Of a stretch of DNA of 64,000 nt, positions 16,864 to 26,599 are shown in pieces; position 1 is the stretch's first letter; each line of letters opens with the position of its first letter. A model generated the notes under the pieces. The model saw only the letters and a program-made list of their open reading frames with translations, was not told the DNA's origin and did no database searches. Made by a program: the position numbers and the translations under genes. The DNA is from Dokdonella_A sp964582225 (GTDB lineage: Bacteria; Pseudomonadota; Gammaproteobacteria; Xanthomonadales; Rhodanobacteraceae): assembly GCA_964582225.1 (NCBI GenBank), contig CAZORA010000004.1, forward strand, positions 1 to 64,000, read 5' to 3'.

Positions 16864-17766
16864 TCAGTGCGGCAGCCGCGCAACCGCTGGCCCGTTCGGC
16901 GACGGCCAGCACGCAAGCACCGCGGCCCGTGGATCGAAAACGCGCGGCGCCCAGTCGAAATCGGCGATCGCCGCGGCTTGCTCTACCACTAGATCCTGCC
17001 GCAGGCGTGCAAGCACGCCCTCGCCCGGCGGCGGCAGGCCGAGCAGCCCCGCCGCTGTGCCCAGCGGCTGCAGAAGCGATAGCGGCAGTGGCAGTGGCAG
17101 GGTACGGATGGGCAGCGCGCCACGCAGGCGCTCGAGCATCGCCGAAAACGGCAGGCGTTCGCCGCCACCGAGCGCATAGCAGCGGTCGAAGGTGGCAGGG
17201 CTGCCGCTGACGACGAGCGCGGCGGCAGCAAGATCCTCGGCGTGCACCGGCTGGCGCAGACCCGCTGCGGCAGGAATGCGCGGGAACAACCGCCAGCGCC
17301 GAGCGAAACGCAGGATCGGGCTCAAGCTGCGGTCGACCCCGGCGCCGTAGATCAGGGTCGAGCGGAGCAGGGTCCAGCGTACCGCGCGGACGCGCGCGTG
17401 GGCGATCAGCTTTTCTTCCGCGGCGAGAAGGCGCGCAGCCAGCTCGCGCTCGCCGACGTCGATCGAGCCGCGCTTGGTCTCGACGCTCATCGAACCGAGC
17501 GCCACCAGCCGCTGCGGGCGCAGGGTCTCGCAGCGTTCGAACCAGGTCGCGAAGGCGTCCAGCGGCCCCAGGCTGAAGATCAGGTCCACTTCTGGCAGCG
17601 CCGGCATGGCGCCGCCCAGATCTCCCTGCAGCCAACGCAGCGGGGGCGCTGCCGGTCGCGCCTCGGCGCGGCTCAGCGCATACACCGCATGCCCTGCCGC
17701 AGCGAGCTTCGGCAGCAGGAAGCGACCGACCGCGCCGCTTGCGCCGACGACCAGGCTGCGCGTCAC
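16864..17766 (-). CDS. NAD(P)-binding epimerase/dehydratase-like protein (atypical SDR)
   Basis: 300 residues from GTG 17766. The N-terminus is a Rossmann nucleotide-binding turn (SLVVGASGAVGRFLLPKL) typical of extended or atypical short-chain dehydrogenases, followed by LGSMSV and a TLLRSTLIYGAG segment that aligns with the active-site-to-substrate region of NAD-dependent epimerases. No clear YxxxK is visible at the usual place, so catalysis is uncertain. It begins 7 bases after the stop of the coiled-coil membrane protein gene, so the two are likely cotranscribed. Substrate not predictable. Confidence 0.75.
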   Translation of the reverse strand: MTRSLVVGASGAVGRFLLPKLAAAGHAVYALSRAEARPAAPPLRWLQGDLGGAMPALPEVDLIFSLGPLDAFATWFERCETLRPQRLVALGSMSVETKRGSIDVGERELAARLLAAEEKLIAHARVRAVRWTLLRSTLIYGAGVDRSLSPILRFARRWRLFPRIPAAAGLRQPVHAEDLAAAALVVSGSPATFDRCYALGGGERLPFSAMLERLRGALPIRTLPLPLPLSLLQPLGTAAGLLGLPPPGEGVLARLRQDLVVEQAAAIADFDWAPRVFDPRAAVLACWPSPNGPAVARLPH

Positions 17767-17773
17767 GACCGGC

Positions 17774-18319
17774 CTACGGCGCTGCCGCGGGCGCCTCCGA
17801 CGCCTCGCGCAGCGTGGCCTCCAGCGCCGCCAGGGCCGTGGCACCGAGCTCGGGAGCACCGCCGTGCAGCGGGTGAGCCACCAATTCAGCGCGCGCATCG
17901 AAAAGCTGTCGGCGCGCGCCCTCGACGTGGCGCACCAGTTCATCGAGACTGGCCTTGTCGGCGCCGACGATCAGCTCGACCGGCTGCAGGCAGTACTGCA
18001 CGGCCGCGTCGAAGCGCCGCACGCAGGCGCTGTAGTCGGCCAACTCCAGGCGATTCTGCTGCATCCGCCCGCGGAGGGATTCCAGCGCACCGTCGAGGCT
18101 CGCGGCAAACTCCTCGCGCACGACCTGCGGCTCCACATAGCCGGCCTTCTCCGCCAGCTGCGACTGCAGCGCATCGAGTTCATTCTCGAGCTCGATCTTG
18201 CCGCACAGCAGATCGCTGCCGCGCTGGCGCTCGGCGCGCAGCTGCGCGTGCAGCCGGAACCACAGCAAAAGCAGCGCGACCAGCGCGACGAAGGCGATTG
18301 CCCACCCAAGCCATTGCAT
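17774..18319 (-). CDS. Membrane-anchored coiled-coil protein of unknown function
   Basis: 181 residues. One N-terminal transmembrane helix (about 4-20, WLGWAIAFVALVALLLLW), then a long charged, glutamate- and leucine-rich region likely to form coiled coil (about 25-110), and an alanine-rich end. I do not recognise a family. ATG 18319 is chosen because AGGAGG lies 6 bases upstream; in-frame starts further up would be less well spaced. It is followed at 7 bases by the epimerase-like gene and is divergent from gspA. Confidence 0.65.
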   Translation of the reverse strand: MQWLGWAIAFVALVALLLLWFRLHAQLRAERQRGSDLLCGKIELENELDALQSQLAEKAGYVEPQVVREEFAASLDGALESLRGRMQQNRLELADYSACVRRFDAAVQYCLQPVELIVGADKASLDELVRHVEGARRQLFDARAELVAHPLHGGAPELGATALAALEATLREASEAPAAAP

Positions 18320-18325
18320 TGTCAT

Positions 18326-18331
18326 CCTCCT
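18326..18331 (-). promoter_or_regulatory. Ribosome-binding site AGGAGG fixing the coiled-coil protein start
   Basis: A consensus AGGAGG on the minus strand, 6 bases before the ATG at 18319. It decides between three closely spaced in-frame ATGs. Confidence 0.6.
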
Positions 18332-18504
18332 GCCGGTCACGCCGGCCTGCTCGACGACCGTCCGCAGCCGGACCCGGCCCACCGCCCCTGCAACGGCAGC
18401 GCAGATAATCGCACATGCGGCCGCCGGCCGCGCTGCTGACCCGGTTCGACCGCCCGCGACGCGTCGGCGCCGACCCCACGCAGCTCGGCGCGCTCGGTTA
18501 AAGT

Positions 18505-20097
18505 ATGCCGATGTACCTCGAGTTCTACGGATTGCGCGAGGCGCCGTTTTCGATCACGCCGGACCCGCGCTACGTATTCCTCTCGGATCGACACCGGGAC
18601 GCGCTCGCGCACCTGCTCTACGGCATCGGCAAGGGCGGCAGCGGCGGTTTCGTGCAGCTCACCGGCGAGGTCGGCACCGGCAAGACCACGCTGTGCCGCC
18701 TGCTGCTCGAACAACTGCCGGAGAACACTCGCGTCGCCCTGGTGCTGAACCCGAAGCTCTCGCCGCTCGAACTGGTCGAAGCCATCTGCGAAGAGCTCAA
18801 GCTCGACATCGACGGGAAGCGCGGCAGCCTCAAGGGGTTGACCGACACCCTCAACACCTTCCTGCTCGACGCATACGCGCAAGGCCTGCGGGTGGTATTG
18901 ATCGTCGACGAGGCGCAGAACCTGTCCGCCGAGGCGCTGGAGCAGGTGCGCCTGCTGACCAATCTCGAGACGCCGACCCAGAAGCTGCTGCAGATCATCC
19001 TGCTCGGCCAGCCGGAGCTGCGCAAGCTGCTCGATCGGGAAGATCTGCGCCAGCTCGCCCAGCGAATCACCGCGCGCTACCACCTGACGCCGCTCGACGT
19101 CGCCGAAACGGAAGGCTATGTGCGCCACCGCATGACGGTGGCCGGCTGCACCCGCATCCCCTTCACGCGGCTCGGGCTGAAGGCGATCTACCAGCGTTCC
19201 GGCGGCGTACCGAGGCTCATCAACATCATTGCCGACCGCGCGCTGATGGCCGGCTTTGCGCGTGAGCTGCCGAACCTCGGCGAGCGCCTGATCAACCGCG
19301 CGGCTGACGAGACCCTGCCCGGCAACACCCGCTACTGGCTGCGCCGCTACGGCGCCTGGGCCGCGACCGCGCTGCTGGCGCTGGCAGCCGCCGGAATCGC
19401 CTTCGGCTGGCGCTCGCTGTACGAGCCGCCGCCGCCACCCATATCTACCGAGCCCGCCGTGGCGCAACCGAATCAGGCGCTCGAGGACCTCGCTGCGCGC
19501 ATCGCCCAGGCGCCAGCCACCGAACTGGATGCCTACACCGAGCTCCTGGCGCGCTGGCAGGTGAATGCCGACGTGGTTTCGGTGCAGGACGCCAGCAGCT
19601 GCGCACCGCTGATTGCGCCTGGCGTGGCCTGCCTGCGCGGCCGCGCGACGCTCGACCAGATCGCGCGCTTCGACCGCCCGGTGATCCTGCTACTGGGAGA
19701 TGCAAGCCGGCCGACGTATGCGATCCTGCAGGGTGTCGGCGCCCGCCAGCTGCGCGTCGATCTCGGCAGCGATCACTACGAGCTGCCGCGGGGTTCGCTG
19801 GCGCAGTTCTGGTCGGGCGATTTCATCGCCCTGTGGGCTCTGCCGAGCAACGTCCCCGCCACCATGAAGCAGGGCGACGCCGGCGCCGGCGTGAGCTGGG
19901 CGCAGGCCCGCTTGAAATCCTTCGATGGCGCTGACGCGGAAACGCCCGGAGTGTTCGGCAGCTCGCTGGAGACGCGCGTGCGCCGGCTGCAGCGCGAATA
20001 CGCCATCCGCGACGACGGCATCGTCGGCCCGGAAACCCTGTTCGCACTGTCGGCGCTCGACGAAGTCGGGCCGCGGCTGATCCGCACGATCCAATGA
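18505..20097 (+). CDS. gspA: General secretion pathway ATPase GspA/ExeA
   Basis: 530 residues. N-terminal AAA+ ATPase of the ExeA type: the family opening FYGLREAPFSITPDPRY, Walker A GEVGTGKTT, Walker B LIVDEAQNL and a sensor region LLGQPELRKLL. One transmembrane helix follows at about 278-298. The periplasmic part contains a region resembling a C39-like fold (about 330-450) and a C-terminal peptidoglycan-binding domain (LQREYAIRDDGIVGPETL). With GspB it is known to help insert the GspD secretin through the cell wall in type II secretion. ATG 18505 or 18511 could be the start. gspB follows after 56 bases; no other T2SS genes are in view. Confidence 0.9.
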   Translation: MPMYLEFYGLREAPFSITPDPRYVFLSDRHRDALAHLLYGIGKGGSGGFVQLTGEVGTGKTTLCRLLLEQLPENTRVALVLNPKLSPLELVEAICEELKLDIDGKRGSLKGLTDTLNTFLLDAYAQGLRVVLIVDEAQNLSAEALEQVRLLTNLETPTQKLLQIILLGQPELRKLLDREDLRQLAQRITARYHLTPLDVAETEGYVRHRMTVAGCTRIPFTRLGLKAIYQRSGGVPRLINIIADRALMAGFARELPNLGERLINRAADETLPGNTRYWLRRYGAWAATALLALAAAGIAFGWRSLYEPPPPPISTEPAVAQPNQALEDLAARIAQAPATELDAYTELLARWQVNADVVSVQDASSCAPLIAPGVACLRGRATLDQIARFDRPVILLLGDASRPTYAILQGVGARQLRVDLGSDHYELPRGSLAQFWSGDFIALWALPSNVPATMKQGDAGAGVSWAQARLKSFDGADAETPGVFGSSLETRVRRLQREYAIRDDGIVGPETLFALSALDEVGPRLIRTIQ

Positions 20098-20153
20098 CAC
20101 GCCCTGCTGGCGCCGACCGGCGTCTCACGCCCTGATTTTCGACCGATGACGCA

Positions 20154-21068
20154 ATGTCCCTGATCCTCGAAGCCCTGAAGAAATCCGAGCAGCAGCGCCG
20201 CCTGGGCGAACTGCCCTCGCTGAGCTCACCGCCTCCCGGCGGACGCAGGCGCCGCAGTCTGCTGCCCATTTTCGCCGGCTTGATCGCGCTCGCCCTCGTC
20301 GCGGGCTGGTGGCTGCTGCGCGATTCCGCGGCGCCGCACGACAGCGCCGTGGCCAGCATAGGCAAGGCACCGCCCGCGGCTGCTGCGCGGACCACCGCGC
20401 CCCCGACGGCGACCGTCGAGAAAGTCGACGAGTGGGTGCCCAACCTGTCGCGCGAGGCCGCAGCCAAGCGCCCGCGGACCGCGACTCAGCCGCCGCCTCG
20501 ACGCAACGCGAAGCAGGACGCAAAGCGCGGCCAGAGCGACGCGGAGCAGGCTGCCGCGCAGGCCGGGGTCGTCTTGCCCGGCCCCGAGCAAGACGACGCC
20601 GGCTCGGTCAAGGCCCAGGCAAACGAGCTCACCACCAGCCCGCGTATCGGGGCCTCGGACGACGTCACCCCGGAACAGGCCCGGAAGCGCGCGGAGGAGT
20701 GGCGGCGCCCGGTGCGGCCGCCAGCCAAGGTCGAGACTGCGCCGGAGGGCTCGGCTCCTGCCGCTGCCAGCGCTGGCAAAACGGGCGCCCGCGCCCCGCA
20801 GCAACGCGCCCGGGCAGCGGCGCCGACACCCGCGCTGCCCGTGGTCTGGGACCTGCCCTGGTCGATCCGCCGCAATCTGCCGGAGCTCAAGCTGACCATG
20901 CACGTGTACGACCCCGATCCAGCTCAACGCTTCGTCGTGGTCAACGACGAGCGCCACGTCGAGGGGGACACGGTCGGTGACGGACTCGTGCTGCAGCAGA
21001 TCCGACCGGACGGCATGCAGCTCACGTATCAGGGCCAGCGCTTTCTCTACCCGCGTGACGGCCGCTGA
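20154..21068 (+). CDS. gspB: General secretion pathway protein GspB/ExeB
   Basis: 304 residues. The N-terminal MSLILEALKKSEQQRR motif is characteristic of GspB. A transmembrane helix lies at about 38-58, followed by a long alanine/proline/arginine-rich linker, and the conserved C-terminal T2SSB domain (about 225-304: DLPWSIRRNLPELKL, HVYDPDPAQRFVVVN, GDTVGDGLVLQQIRPDG). It partners with GspA in the inner membrane to bind peptidoglycan and assemble the type II secretin. Same strand and probable operon with gspA. Confidence 0.9.
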   Translation: MSLILEALKKSEQQRRLGELPSLSSPPPGGRRRRSLLPIFAGLIALALVAGWWLLRDSAAPHDSAVASIGKAPPAAAARTTAPPTATVEKVDEWVPNLSREAAAKRPRTATQPPPRRNAKQDAKRGQSDAEQAAAQAGVVLPGPEQDDAGSVKAQANELTTSPRIGASDDVTPEQARKRAEEWRRPVRPPAKVETAPEGSAPAAASAGKTGARAPQQRARAAAPTPALPVVWDLPWSIRRNLPELKLTMHVYDPDPAQRFVVVNDERHVEGDTVGDGLVLQQIRPDGMQLTYQGQRFLYPRDGR

Positions 21069-21308
21069 GCTGTCATCAGAGGCGACGCCGATCGCCGCGG
21101 CGGCACCTCCACTCGCCCGCACGGAGTCGACGAGCGCGGATGTCATCAGCACTCGCGCCCATGCAGCTCACGGATTCCCGGCAAAGCGAGCGCAGAGCCA
21201 CTCATGCACGCGCCGCATCGGTGCACCTTCGGTCAAGGGAATCCCGCGCTCGCGCGGGCAGGTTCTCGCAACCGAGTTCGCTGGTCCGACCGGCTGCTAG
21301 CCACGCGG

Positions 21309-21992
21309 ATGTTCGTCCAACTCCCCAACCGCCGCAAAGCGCAGCCGCCCTGGGTGACCCTGTTCATCGTCGCCAGCTGCATGTTGGTGTTCCTGTGGTT
21401 GGCAAACCTCGAGCCGACCGAGCGCCTGAGCCTCATGAACCGCTGGGGCACGGTGCCTTCGACTCTGCTCGAGGGCAACGTGCCCTGGCCCCGCCAGCTC
21501 GCCGAACTGCGTGTCGCGCGCCTGGTCAGCGCTATCTTCATTCACGCCGGCTGGCTGCACGTGACAGGCAACTTGCTGTTTCTAATCATCTTTGGCGTGC
21601 CTACCGAGCGCGCGCTCGGCCCCCGTCGATTCCTTCTGCTGTTCGTCTGTGGCGGCGCGCTTGCCAACCTGCTGGCCGCCGTCACCCTGGCCGGAACGCA
21701 CGCGCCGATCATTGGATCGAGCGGCGCGGTCTCGGCCGTGGTCGGCGCCTATCTGGCGCTATTCCCGCGCGCGCGTCTCGGCCTGGTGCTGCCGCTGGGC
21801 GTATTCCTCGAGTTCGTGCGCGTCCCGGCGCCTCTTCTGATCGGCTTCTGGGCGATGCTGCAGCTGCTTTTTACCTTCGTCGGCCCGGCCTTCGGCGCGG
21901 TGGCTTGGTGGACCCACGTCGGAGGCTTTCTGATTGGCATCCTGTTCGGCCTGCTGTCGCGACCCGTGGTGGCCCGCAGGTTCCGCGGATGA
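21309..21992 (+). CDS. Rhomboid family intramembrane serine protease
   Basis: 227 residues with about six membrane helices. Catalytic signatures of rhomboids are present: a HxxxN motif (H84, N88) in an early helix, the nucleophile GSSG with Ser138, and His203 in WWTHVGGF. Such proteases cleave within membrane segments of single-span proteins. ATG 21309 is chosen because the hydrophobic protein starts there; upstream in-frame codons encode an arginine-rich, non-membrane stretch. The 240 bases between gspB and this gene hold nothing I recognise. A second rhomboid lies at 30203-30994. Confidence 0.88.
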   Translation: MFVQLPNRRKAQPPWVTLFIVASCMLVFLWLANLEPTERLSLMNRWGTVPSTLLEGNVPWPRQLAELRVARLVSAIFIHAGWLHVTGNLLFLIIFGVPTERALGPRRFLLLFVCGGALANLLAAVTLAGTHAPIIGSSGAVSAVVGAYLALFPRARLGLVLPLGVFLEFVRVPAPLLIGFWAMLQLLFTFVGPAFGAVAWWTHVGGFLIGILFGLLSRPVVARRFRG

Positions 21993-22070
21993 GCGCGCCA
22001 CGCGCTGCCGGCAGGCAGCCCCAACTCCGCTAGACTCCAGGCAACAGGCTCCTCTTCCACCTCGAACGCC

Positions 22071-22397
22071 ATGCCCAGAGACACCCTCTACAAGCTCACC
22101 TTTCTGTCGCAGGGTCGCAGCCTGGAGCTCTACGCCCGGCGCGTGTCGAGCAGCCCGCTCTGGGGCTTCACGGAAATCGGCGAGCTCGTCTTCGACCCAC
22201 CCGGCGAGGGCCTGCTGGTGGACCCGACCGAAGAGCGCCTGCGCGAGGAGTTCAAGGATACGCGCGTGCTGCATTTGCCGATGCAGGCGATCGTGCGCAT
22301 CGAGGAAGTCAGCAGGCGCGGCGCGCTCACGGTGCGCGACGCTTCCAGCGGCGAGAAGATCATGCCCTTCCCGCTGCCGCCGACGCGCGGTCGCTGA
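22071..22397 (+). CDS. DUF1820 family protein
   Basis: 108 residues. Recognised by its opening (YKLTFLSQGRSLELYARRV), the central LWGFTEIGELVF, and the end IVRIEEVSRRGAL followed by KIMPFP. DUF1820 is a small cytosolic family of gammaproteobacteria with no established function. The gene is 78 bases after the rhomboid and convergent with ctpA. Possible -10 TAGACT lies about 35 bases upstream. Confidence 0.85.
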   Translation: MPRDTLYKLTFLSQGRSLELYARRVSSSPLWGFTEIGELVFDPPGEGLLVDPTEERLREEFKDTRVLHLPMQAIVRIEEVSRRGALTVRDASSGEKIMPFPLPPTRGR

Positions 22398-22433
22398 GCG
22401 AGCGCGCGCCGCAGGCACGCGCGGTCGCGCGGC

Positions 22434-23795
22434 TCAGCCCTGGCTGGGCGGAGCCGCGCGCAGCGCAAGCGCCTTCAGCACGTTGAGTGCTTCGCTGAGC
22501 GCGTAGTCCTGTTCGGTATCGTCGCTCGAGGGGCGGGCGCGACGGTCCGCCGCGTCGTCCTCGCCCGAGCCGCGGAGGTGATTGCGCAGATCGCGCTCGC
22601 CGAGCATCGGAATGGGCGCGCCGTCGCGCGGGCTGAGCATCAGGTCGGCGAGGGCGATATCGGGCTCGATGCCGGCGGCCTGGATCGAAGTACCGTTCGG
22701 CGTGTAGTAGCGGGCGGTGGTGAGCTTGACGGCGTGCTCCGCATCGAGCGGCAGGACGGTTTGCACCGAGCCCTTGCCGAAGCTGCGCTGACCCACCAGC
22801 AGCGCGCGCCGATTGTCCTTGAGGGCGCCGGCGACGATCTCGGCGGCGGAGGCGGTGCCGCCGTCGATCAGCACCACCAGCGGCGCGCCGCGCAGCAGGT
22901 CGCCGCCGGGGCTCGCGCTGAAGCTCATCACGGAATCTGGCGTGCGCCCGCGAGTGGTGACAATCACGCCGCGATCGAGAAACTCGTTGCTTACCTCGAC
23001 CGCCGAGTTGAGCAGGCCGCCAGGGTTGCTGCGCAAATCCAGTACCGCGCCGCGCAGGGTGTTCTTGCCATCCGCCTGCAGACGGCCGATGCTGCGGCGC
23101 AGCTGGCTTCCGGTTTCGGCCTGGAACTGGCTGATCCGGAGATATGCATAACCGGGCTCGAGCAGGCGAGCGCGAACGCTCGCCACACGAACCACGCCGC
23201 GCAGAATCTCGAGGTCGAAAGGCTCGCCCTGCCCTTCGCGCAGGATGCCGAGGGTGACCTTGCTGCCGACCGCACCGCGCAGCATGGCGACGGCGCCATC
23301 GAGGTCGTCGGGCTGCACCGGCTTGCCGTCGATGCTGACGATGGTGTCGCCGGAACGGATGCCCGCCTGCTGCGCCGGAGAGCCGTCGATCGGCGCCACC
23401 ACCCGCAGGCTACCCTGCACCTGCATGACCTCGATGCCCAGACCGTTGTAGGCACCGCTGGTGTCTTCACTGAGATCCTCGAGCTGCTCGCGACCCAGAT
23501 ACTGGCTGTGCGGGTCGAGGTCGGAGAGCATGCCGCGCACTGCGGCCTGCATCAGGCGGTGATCGTCGACTTCATCGACATAGGTCTGCTTCACCAGATT
23601 GAACACGGCGGTGAAGCTGCGGATGTCGTCGAGACTGACGCCGCTCTTGCTTGTGGTTGACACCGGCGCCGCAGTTTCGCCCGCGGCGGGCTGCTCGACC
23701 GGCGACGTCGTGGCCGGCGTCGGCGGCGGCTCGGCACCGGCGAGCGGAAAGGCTGCGAACGCGAGCAGGAACTGCAGAAGCAAACGCGGGGTCAT
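22434..23795 (-). CDS. ctpA: Carboxy-terminal processing serine protease (CtpA, S41A)
   Basis: 453 residues, secreted: signal peptide at the N-terminus (LLLQFLLAFAAFPLAGA). A PDZ domain (about 130-205) contains the GLGIEV and GDTIVSIDG segments. The S41 domain has the Ser/Lys dyad: Ser316 in GGTASAAEIVAG and Lys341 in SFGKGSVQ, with the usual 25-residue spacing. Such proteases trim or degrade periplasmic proteins from the C-terminus, including peptidoglycan hydrolases. ATG 23795 is chosen because the signal peptide begins there. It is third in the gpmI-envC-ctpA operon, 71 bases after envC. Confidence 0.93.
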   Translation of the reverse strand: MTPRLLLQFLLAFAAFPLAGAEPPPTPATTSPVEQPAAGETAAPVSTTSKSGVSLDDIRSFTAVFNLVKQTYVDEVDDHRLMQAAVRGMLSDLDPHSQYLGREQLEDLSEDTSGAYNGLGIEVMQVQGSLRVVAPIDGSPAQQAGIRSGDTIVSIDGKPVQPDDLDGAVAMLRGAVGSKVTLGILREGQGEPFDLEILRGVVRVASVRARLLEPGYAYLRISQFQAETGSQLRRSIGRLQADGKNTLRGAVLDLRSNPGGLLNSAVEVSNEFLDRGVIVTTRGRTPDSVMSFSASPGGDLLRGAPLVVLIDGGTASAAEIVAGALKDNRRALLVGQRSFGKGSVQTVLPLDAEHAVKLTTARYYTPNGTSIQAAGIEPDIALADLMLSPRDGAPIPMLGERDLRNHLRGSGEDDAADRRARPSSDDTEQDYALSEALNVLKALALRAAPPSQG

Positions 23796-23866
23796 CGGCG
23801 GATTCCGCTGGTGGAACGGCCAGTGTACGCCAGCACACCGCGGCGGGTTTCCGCATGGCGAAGATT

Positions 23867-25054
23867 TCACTTGCGCAACCAGGTGCGCGGATCGAGCGGC
23901 TTGCCGGCGGCACGCAGCTCGAAATAGAGGCCGGCGACGCGCTCGCCGCCGCTGGTGCCGCTGAGCGCGATCGTCTGGCCAGCGTCGACCCAATCACCGA
24001 CTTCCTTGAGCAATGCTTCGTTGCCGCCGTAGAGGCTCAGGTAGCCGTCGCCGTGGTCGACAATCAGGAGCAAGCCGTAGCCGCGCAGCCAGTCGGCGAA
24101 GGCGATCCGGCCGTGCCAGATGGCGTGCACCGGGCTGCCGTCCGCAGCAGCGATCAGGATGCCGCTGCTGGCTCGACCGGACTCGTCGCGCGCACCGAAG
24201 CGCTGCGCGAGCCTCCCGCGCAGTGGCCAGTCGAGGCGCCCGCGGCGGCTCGCCAGCGGTTCGGCGCTGGCGATCTCCGGCGGAATGTCGGCAAACACGT
24301 CGCGCAAACGTTCGAGCAGCGCTTCGAGGCGCGCCTGGTCGCGGCCAAGCGCAGCCCGGCGAGCGCGCTGGTCGATGAGGCGACGCTCGATCGCGGCCAG
24401 CAGCTCGGCGCGCTCGGCGCGCTCGGCTGCGAGGCGCTCCGCTTCGGCGGCGCGCTCGGCCAACGCTCGCTCCAGCTCGGCGCTGGCGCGGTGAATGGTG
24501 TCCTGCAGCACCGCCAGCTCCTCGAGGTCGGCCAGCGTGCGCTCGATCTGCCCGGCCTGCGCTCGCTCGAAGTAATGGTGATAGGCCAGGACGCGGGCGG
24601 TCTTGCCGAAATCGTCCTGCCGCAGCAGGGCGCGGAGCTCCTCGTGCCGACCCAGCGCATAGGCCGAACGCAGCAGGGCCGCGAGCTCGGCGCGGCGCTC
24701 GGCAAGGCTGGCTTCCAGCGCCGCGCGGCGCGCTTCGAGGTCGGCGAGCCGAGCCTGCTGCCCACCGATCTGCTCGTCGAGCTCGTGCACTTCGCTGGCC
24801 ACCGCGGCGAGCGCGAGTTCGCGCTCGCGCAGCGAGGCCACCAGGTCGTCGCGCTCGTCGCGGCTTTGCCGTTCAGCGGCCGCCAGCGCCTCGATTTCCG
24901 CCCGCACCGTCGCCAGCTGGCGCTGCGCCGCGGCCTCCTGCGCCGCGCGCGCGGCGGGGTCGCTCGATTGCGCCGAAACGGCGCCCGCGAGGCCGGCGAG
25001 CGCGAACAGGCCCGCCCGAACGAGCGTCAGCCGGAACCCGCAAAGGCTCGCCAC
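23867..25054 (-). CDS. envC: EnvC-like murein hydrolase activator (degenerate LytM/M23)
   Basis: 395 residues from a GTG start: signal peptide, then a very long alanine/glutamate/arginine-rich coiled coil (about 30-265), then a C-terminal LytM (M23) domain. The zinc ligands expected in active M23 peptidases are not there: the HxxxD position reads SSGILIA and the last HxH position reads YGGN. This matches EnvC, which does not cut peptidoglycan but activates amidases such as AmiA/AmiB at the division site. The position between gpmI and ctpA is the classic gammaproteobacterial arrangement. Confidence 0.92.
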   Translation of the reverse strand: MASLCGFRLTLVRAGLFALAGLAGAVSAQSSDPAARAAQEAAAQRQLATVRAEIEALAAAERQSRDERDDLVASLRERELALAAVASEVHELDEQIGGQQARLADLEARRAALEASLAERRAELAALLRSAYALGRHEELRALLRQDDFGKTARVLAYHHYFERAQAGQIERTLADLEELAVLQDTIHRASAELERALAERAAEAERLAAERAERAELLAAIERRLIDQRARRAALGRDQARLEALLERLRDVFADIPPEIASAEPLASRRGRLDWPLRGRLAQRFGARDESGRASSGILIAAADGSPVHAIWHGRIAFADWLRGYGLLLIVDHGDGYLSLYGGNEALLKEVGDWVDAGQTIALSGTSGGERVAGLYFELRAAGKPLDPRTWLRK

Positions 25055-25072
25055 GGCCGCGCCGGCTACCGC

Positions 25073-26599
25073 TCAGCGAAACGCGACAAGGCTGCGCCCG
25101 GTCATTTCCGCCGGCTGCGGCAGGTCCATCAGGGCGAGCACGGTGGGCGCCAGATCGCACAACGCGCCGGGGACGAGCGCTGCCGGGCGGCCGACGTAGA
25201 CCAGCGGCACCGGCCCGACCGTATGCTGGGTGTGCGGCAGGCCGTCGGCGTCGACCATCTGTTCGACGTTGCCGTGGTCGGCACTGATCAGCATCTCGCC
25301 GCCGGCGGCGCGGATCGCCGCCTCGAGCCGGCCGAGCGCCGCATCCACGGTCTCGACCGCGCGGATCGCCGCCGGCTCGATGCCGGTGTGGCCAACCATG
25401 TCGGGGTTGGCGATGTTGCAGAGGATGAAATCGAAGCGGCCCGAGGCGATCGCCTCGACCAGGCGTTGGGTCACTTCCGGGCAGCTCATCTCGGGCTGGT
25501 GGTCGTAGGTCGCGACCTTCGGGCTCGGCACCAGAATCCGCGCTTCGCCGGCGAACGGCTCCTCGCGGCCGCCGGAGAAGAAGAAGGTGACGTGCGCGTA
25601 CTTCTCCGTCTCGGCGATGCGCAGCTGGGTCAACCCCTGCGCGGCCAGGTATTCGCCAAGCGTGTTCGCCATCGACTGCGGTGGCCAGGCAACGGCGCTG
25701 ACCGCCAGGTCCTGCGCGTATTCGGTCAGGCTGACGAAGCCGGCCAGACGCGGCACGCGCGGGCGCGGGAAGCCATCGAAGTGGCGGTCCAGGAAGGCGT
25801 GCGAGAGCTGCCGCGCGCGGTCGGCGCGGAAGTTCATGAAGACGATGACGTCGCCGTCCTCGACCCGCGCGCCGCCGCCGATCACGGTCGGCTGCACGAA
25901 CTCGTCGGTCTCGCCGCGCGCATAGGCGGCCTCGAGGGCGCTCGCGGCGTCGATGGCGTGCAGCGGCGAATCGGCTTCGGCGATCGCGCGCCAGGCGCGC
26001 TCGACCCGATCCCAACGCCGATCGCGGTCCATCGCGAAGTAGCGGCCGCTGACGCTGGCGATCCGCGCGCCAGGCAACTCGCGGCACTTCTCCTCGAGCG
26101 CGGCGAGACTCGGCCCGGCGCTCTGCGGTGGCGTGTCGCGACCGTCGAGAAAAGCGTGCAGCGCGACGCGGGTGACGTCGCGCCGCGCGGCCAGATCGAG
26201 CAAGGCGTGAATCTGGCGCTCGTGGCTGTGCACGCCGCCGGGGCTCAGCAGGCCGAACACGTGCAGGCTGCCGCCGCCCTGCCGCGCCGCGTCGCAGGCG
26301 CCGACCAGGGCCGGATTGTCGAAGAAGCTGCCGTCAGCGATCGCCTTGTCGATCCGCGTCAGATCCTGATAGACGACGCGGCCGGCGCCGATGTTCATGT
26401 GCCCCACTTCGGAGTTGCCCATCTGCCCGTCGGGCAGGCCGACGCTCTCACCGTGGGTGTCGACCAGGGTGTGCGGGCATTCGGCAAGCAGTCGCGTCCA
26501 GTGCGGTGTGCGTGCCAGCGCAATCGCGTTGTGGGCGGTTTCGGCGCGATCGCCCCAGCCGTCAAGAACGAGCAGCAGCACGGGTTTGGGTCGGGGCAC
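25073..26599 (-). CDS. gpmI: 2,3-bisphosphoglycerate-independent phosphoglycerate mutase
   Basis: 508 residues, standard length. Interconverts 3- and 2-phosphoglycerate in glycolysis, manganese-dependent. Catalytic parts: LDGWG (D13) and the phosphoserine loop MGNSEVGH with Ser63; later DGRDTPP, NFRADR, NPDMVGHTG and SADHGN with metal ligands. The start is GTG 26599 with GGAAG just upstream; an in-frame upstream start gives a non-family extension. First gene of the gpmI-envC-ctpA operon, 18 bases before envC, divergent from the DUF885 gene. Confidence 0.96.
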   Translation of the reverse strand: MPRPKPVLLLVLDGWGDRAETAHNAIALARTPHWTRLLAECPHTLVDTHGESVGLPDGQMGNSEVGHMNIGAGRVVYQDLTRIDKAIADGSFFDNPALVGACDAARQGGGSLHVFGLLSPGGVHSHERQIHALLDLAARRDVTRVALHAFLDGRDTPPQSAGPSLAALEEKCRELPGARIASVSGRYFAMDRDRRWDRVERAWRAIAEADSPLHAIDAASALEAAYARGETDEFVQPTVIGGGARVEDGDVIVFMNFRADRARQLSHAFLDRHFDGFPRPRVPRLAGFVSLTEYAQDLAVSAVAWPPQSMANTLGEYLAAQGLTQLRIAETEKYAHVTFFFSGGREEPFAGEARILVPSPKVATYDHQPEMSCPEVTQRLVEAIASGRFDFILCNIANPDMVGHTGIEPAAIRAVETVDAALGRLEAAIRAAGGEMLISADHGNVEQMVDADGLPHTQHTVGPVPLVYVGRPAALVPGALCDLAPTVLALMDLPQPAEMTGRSLVAFR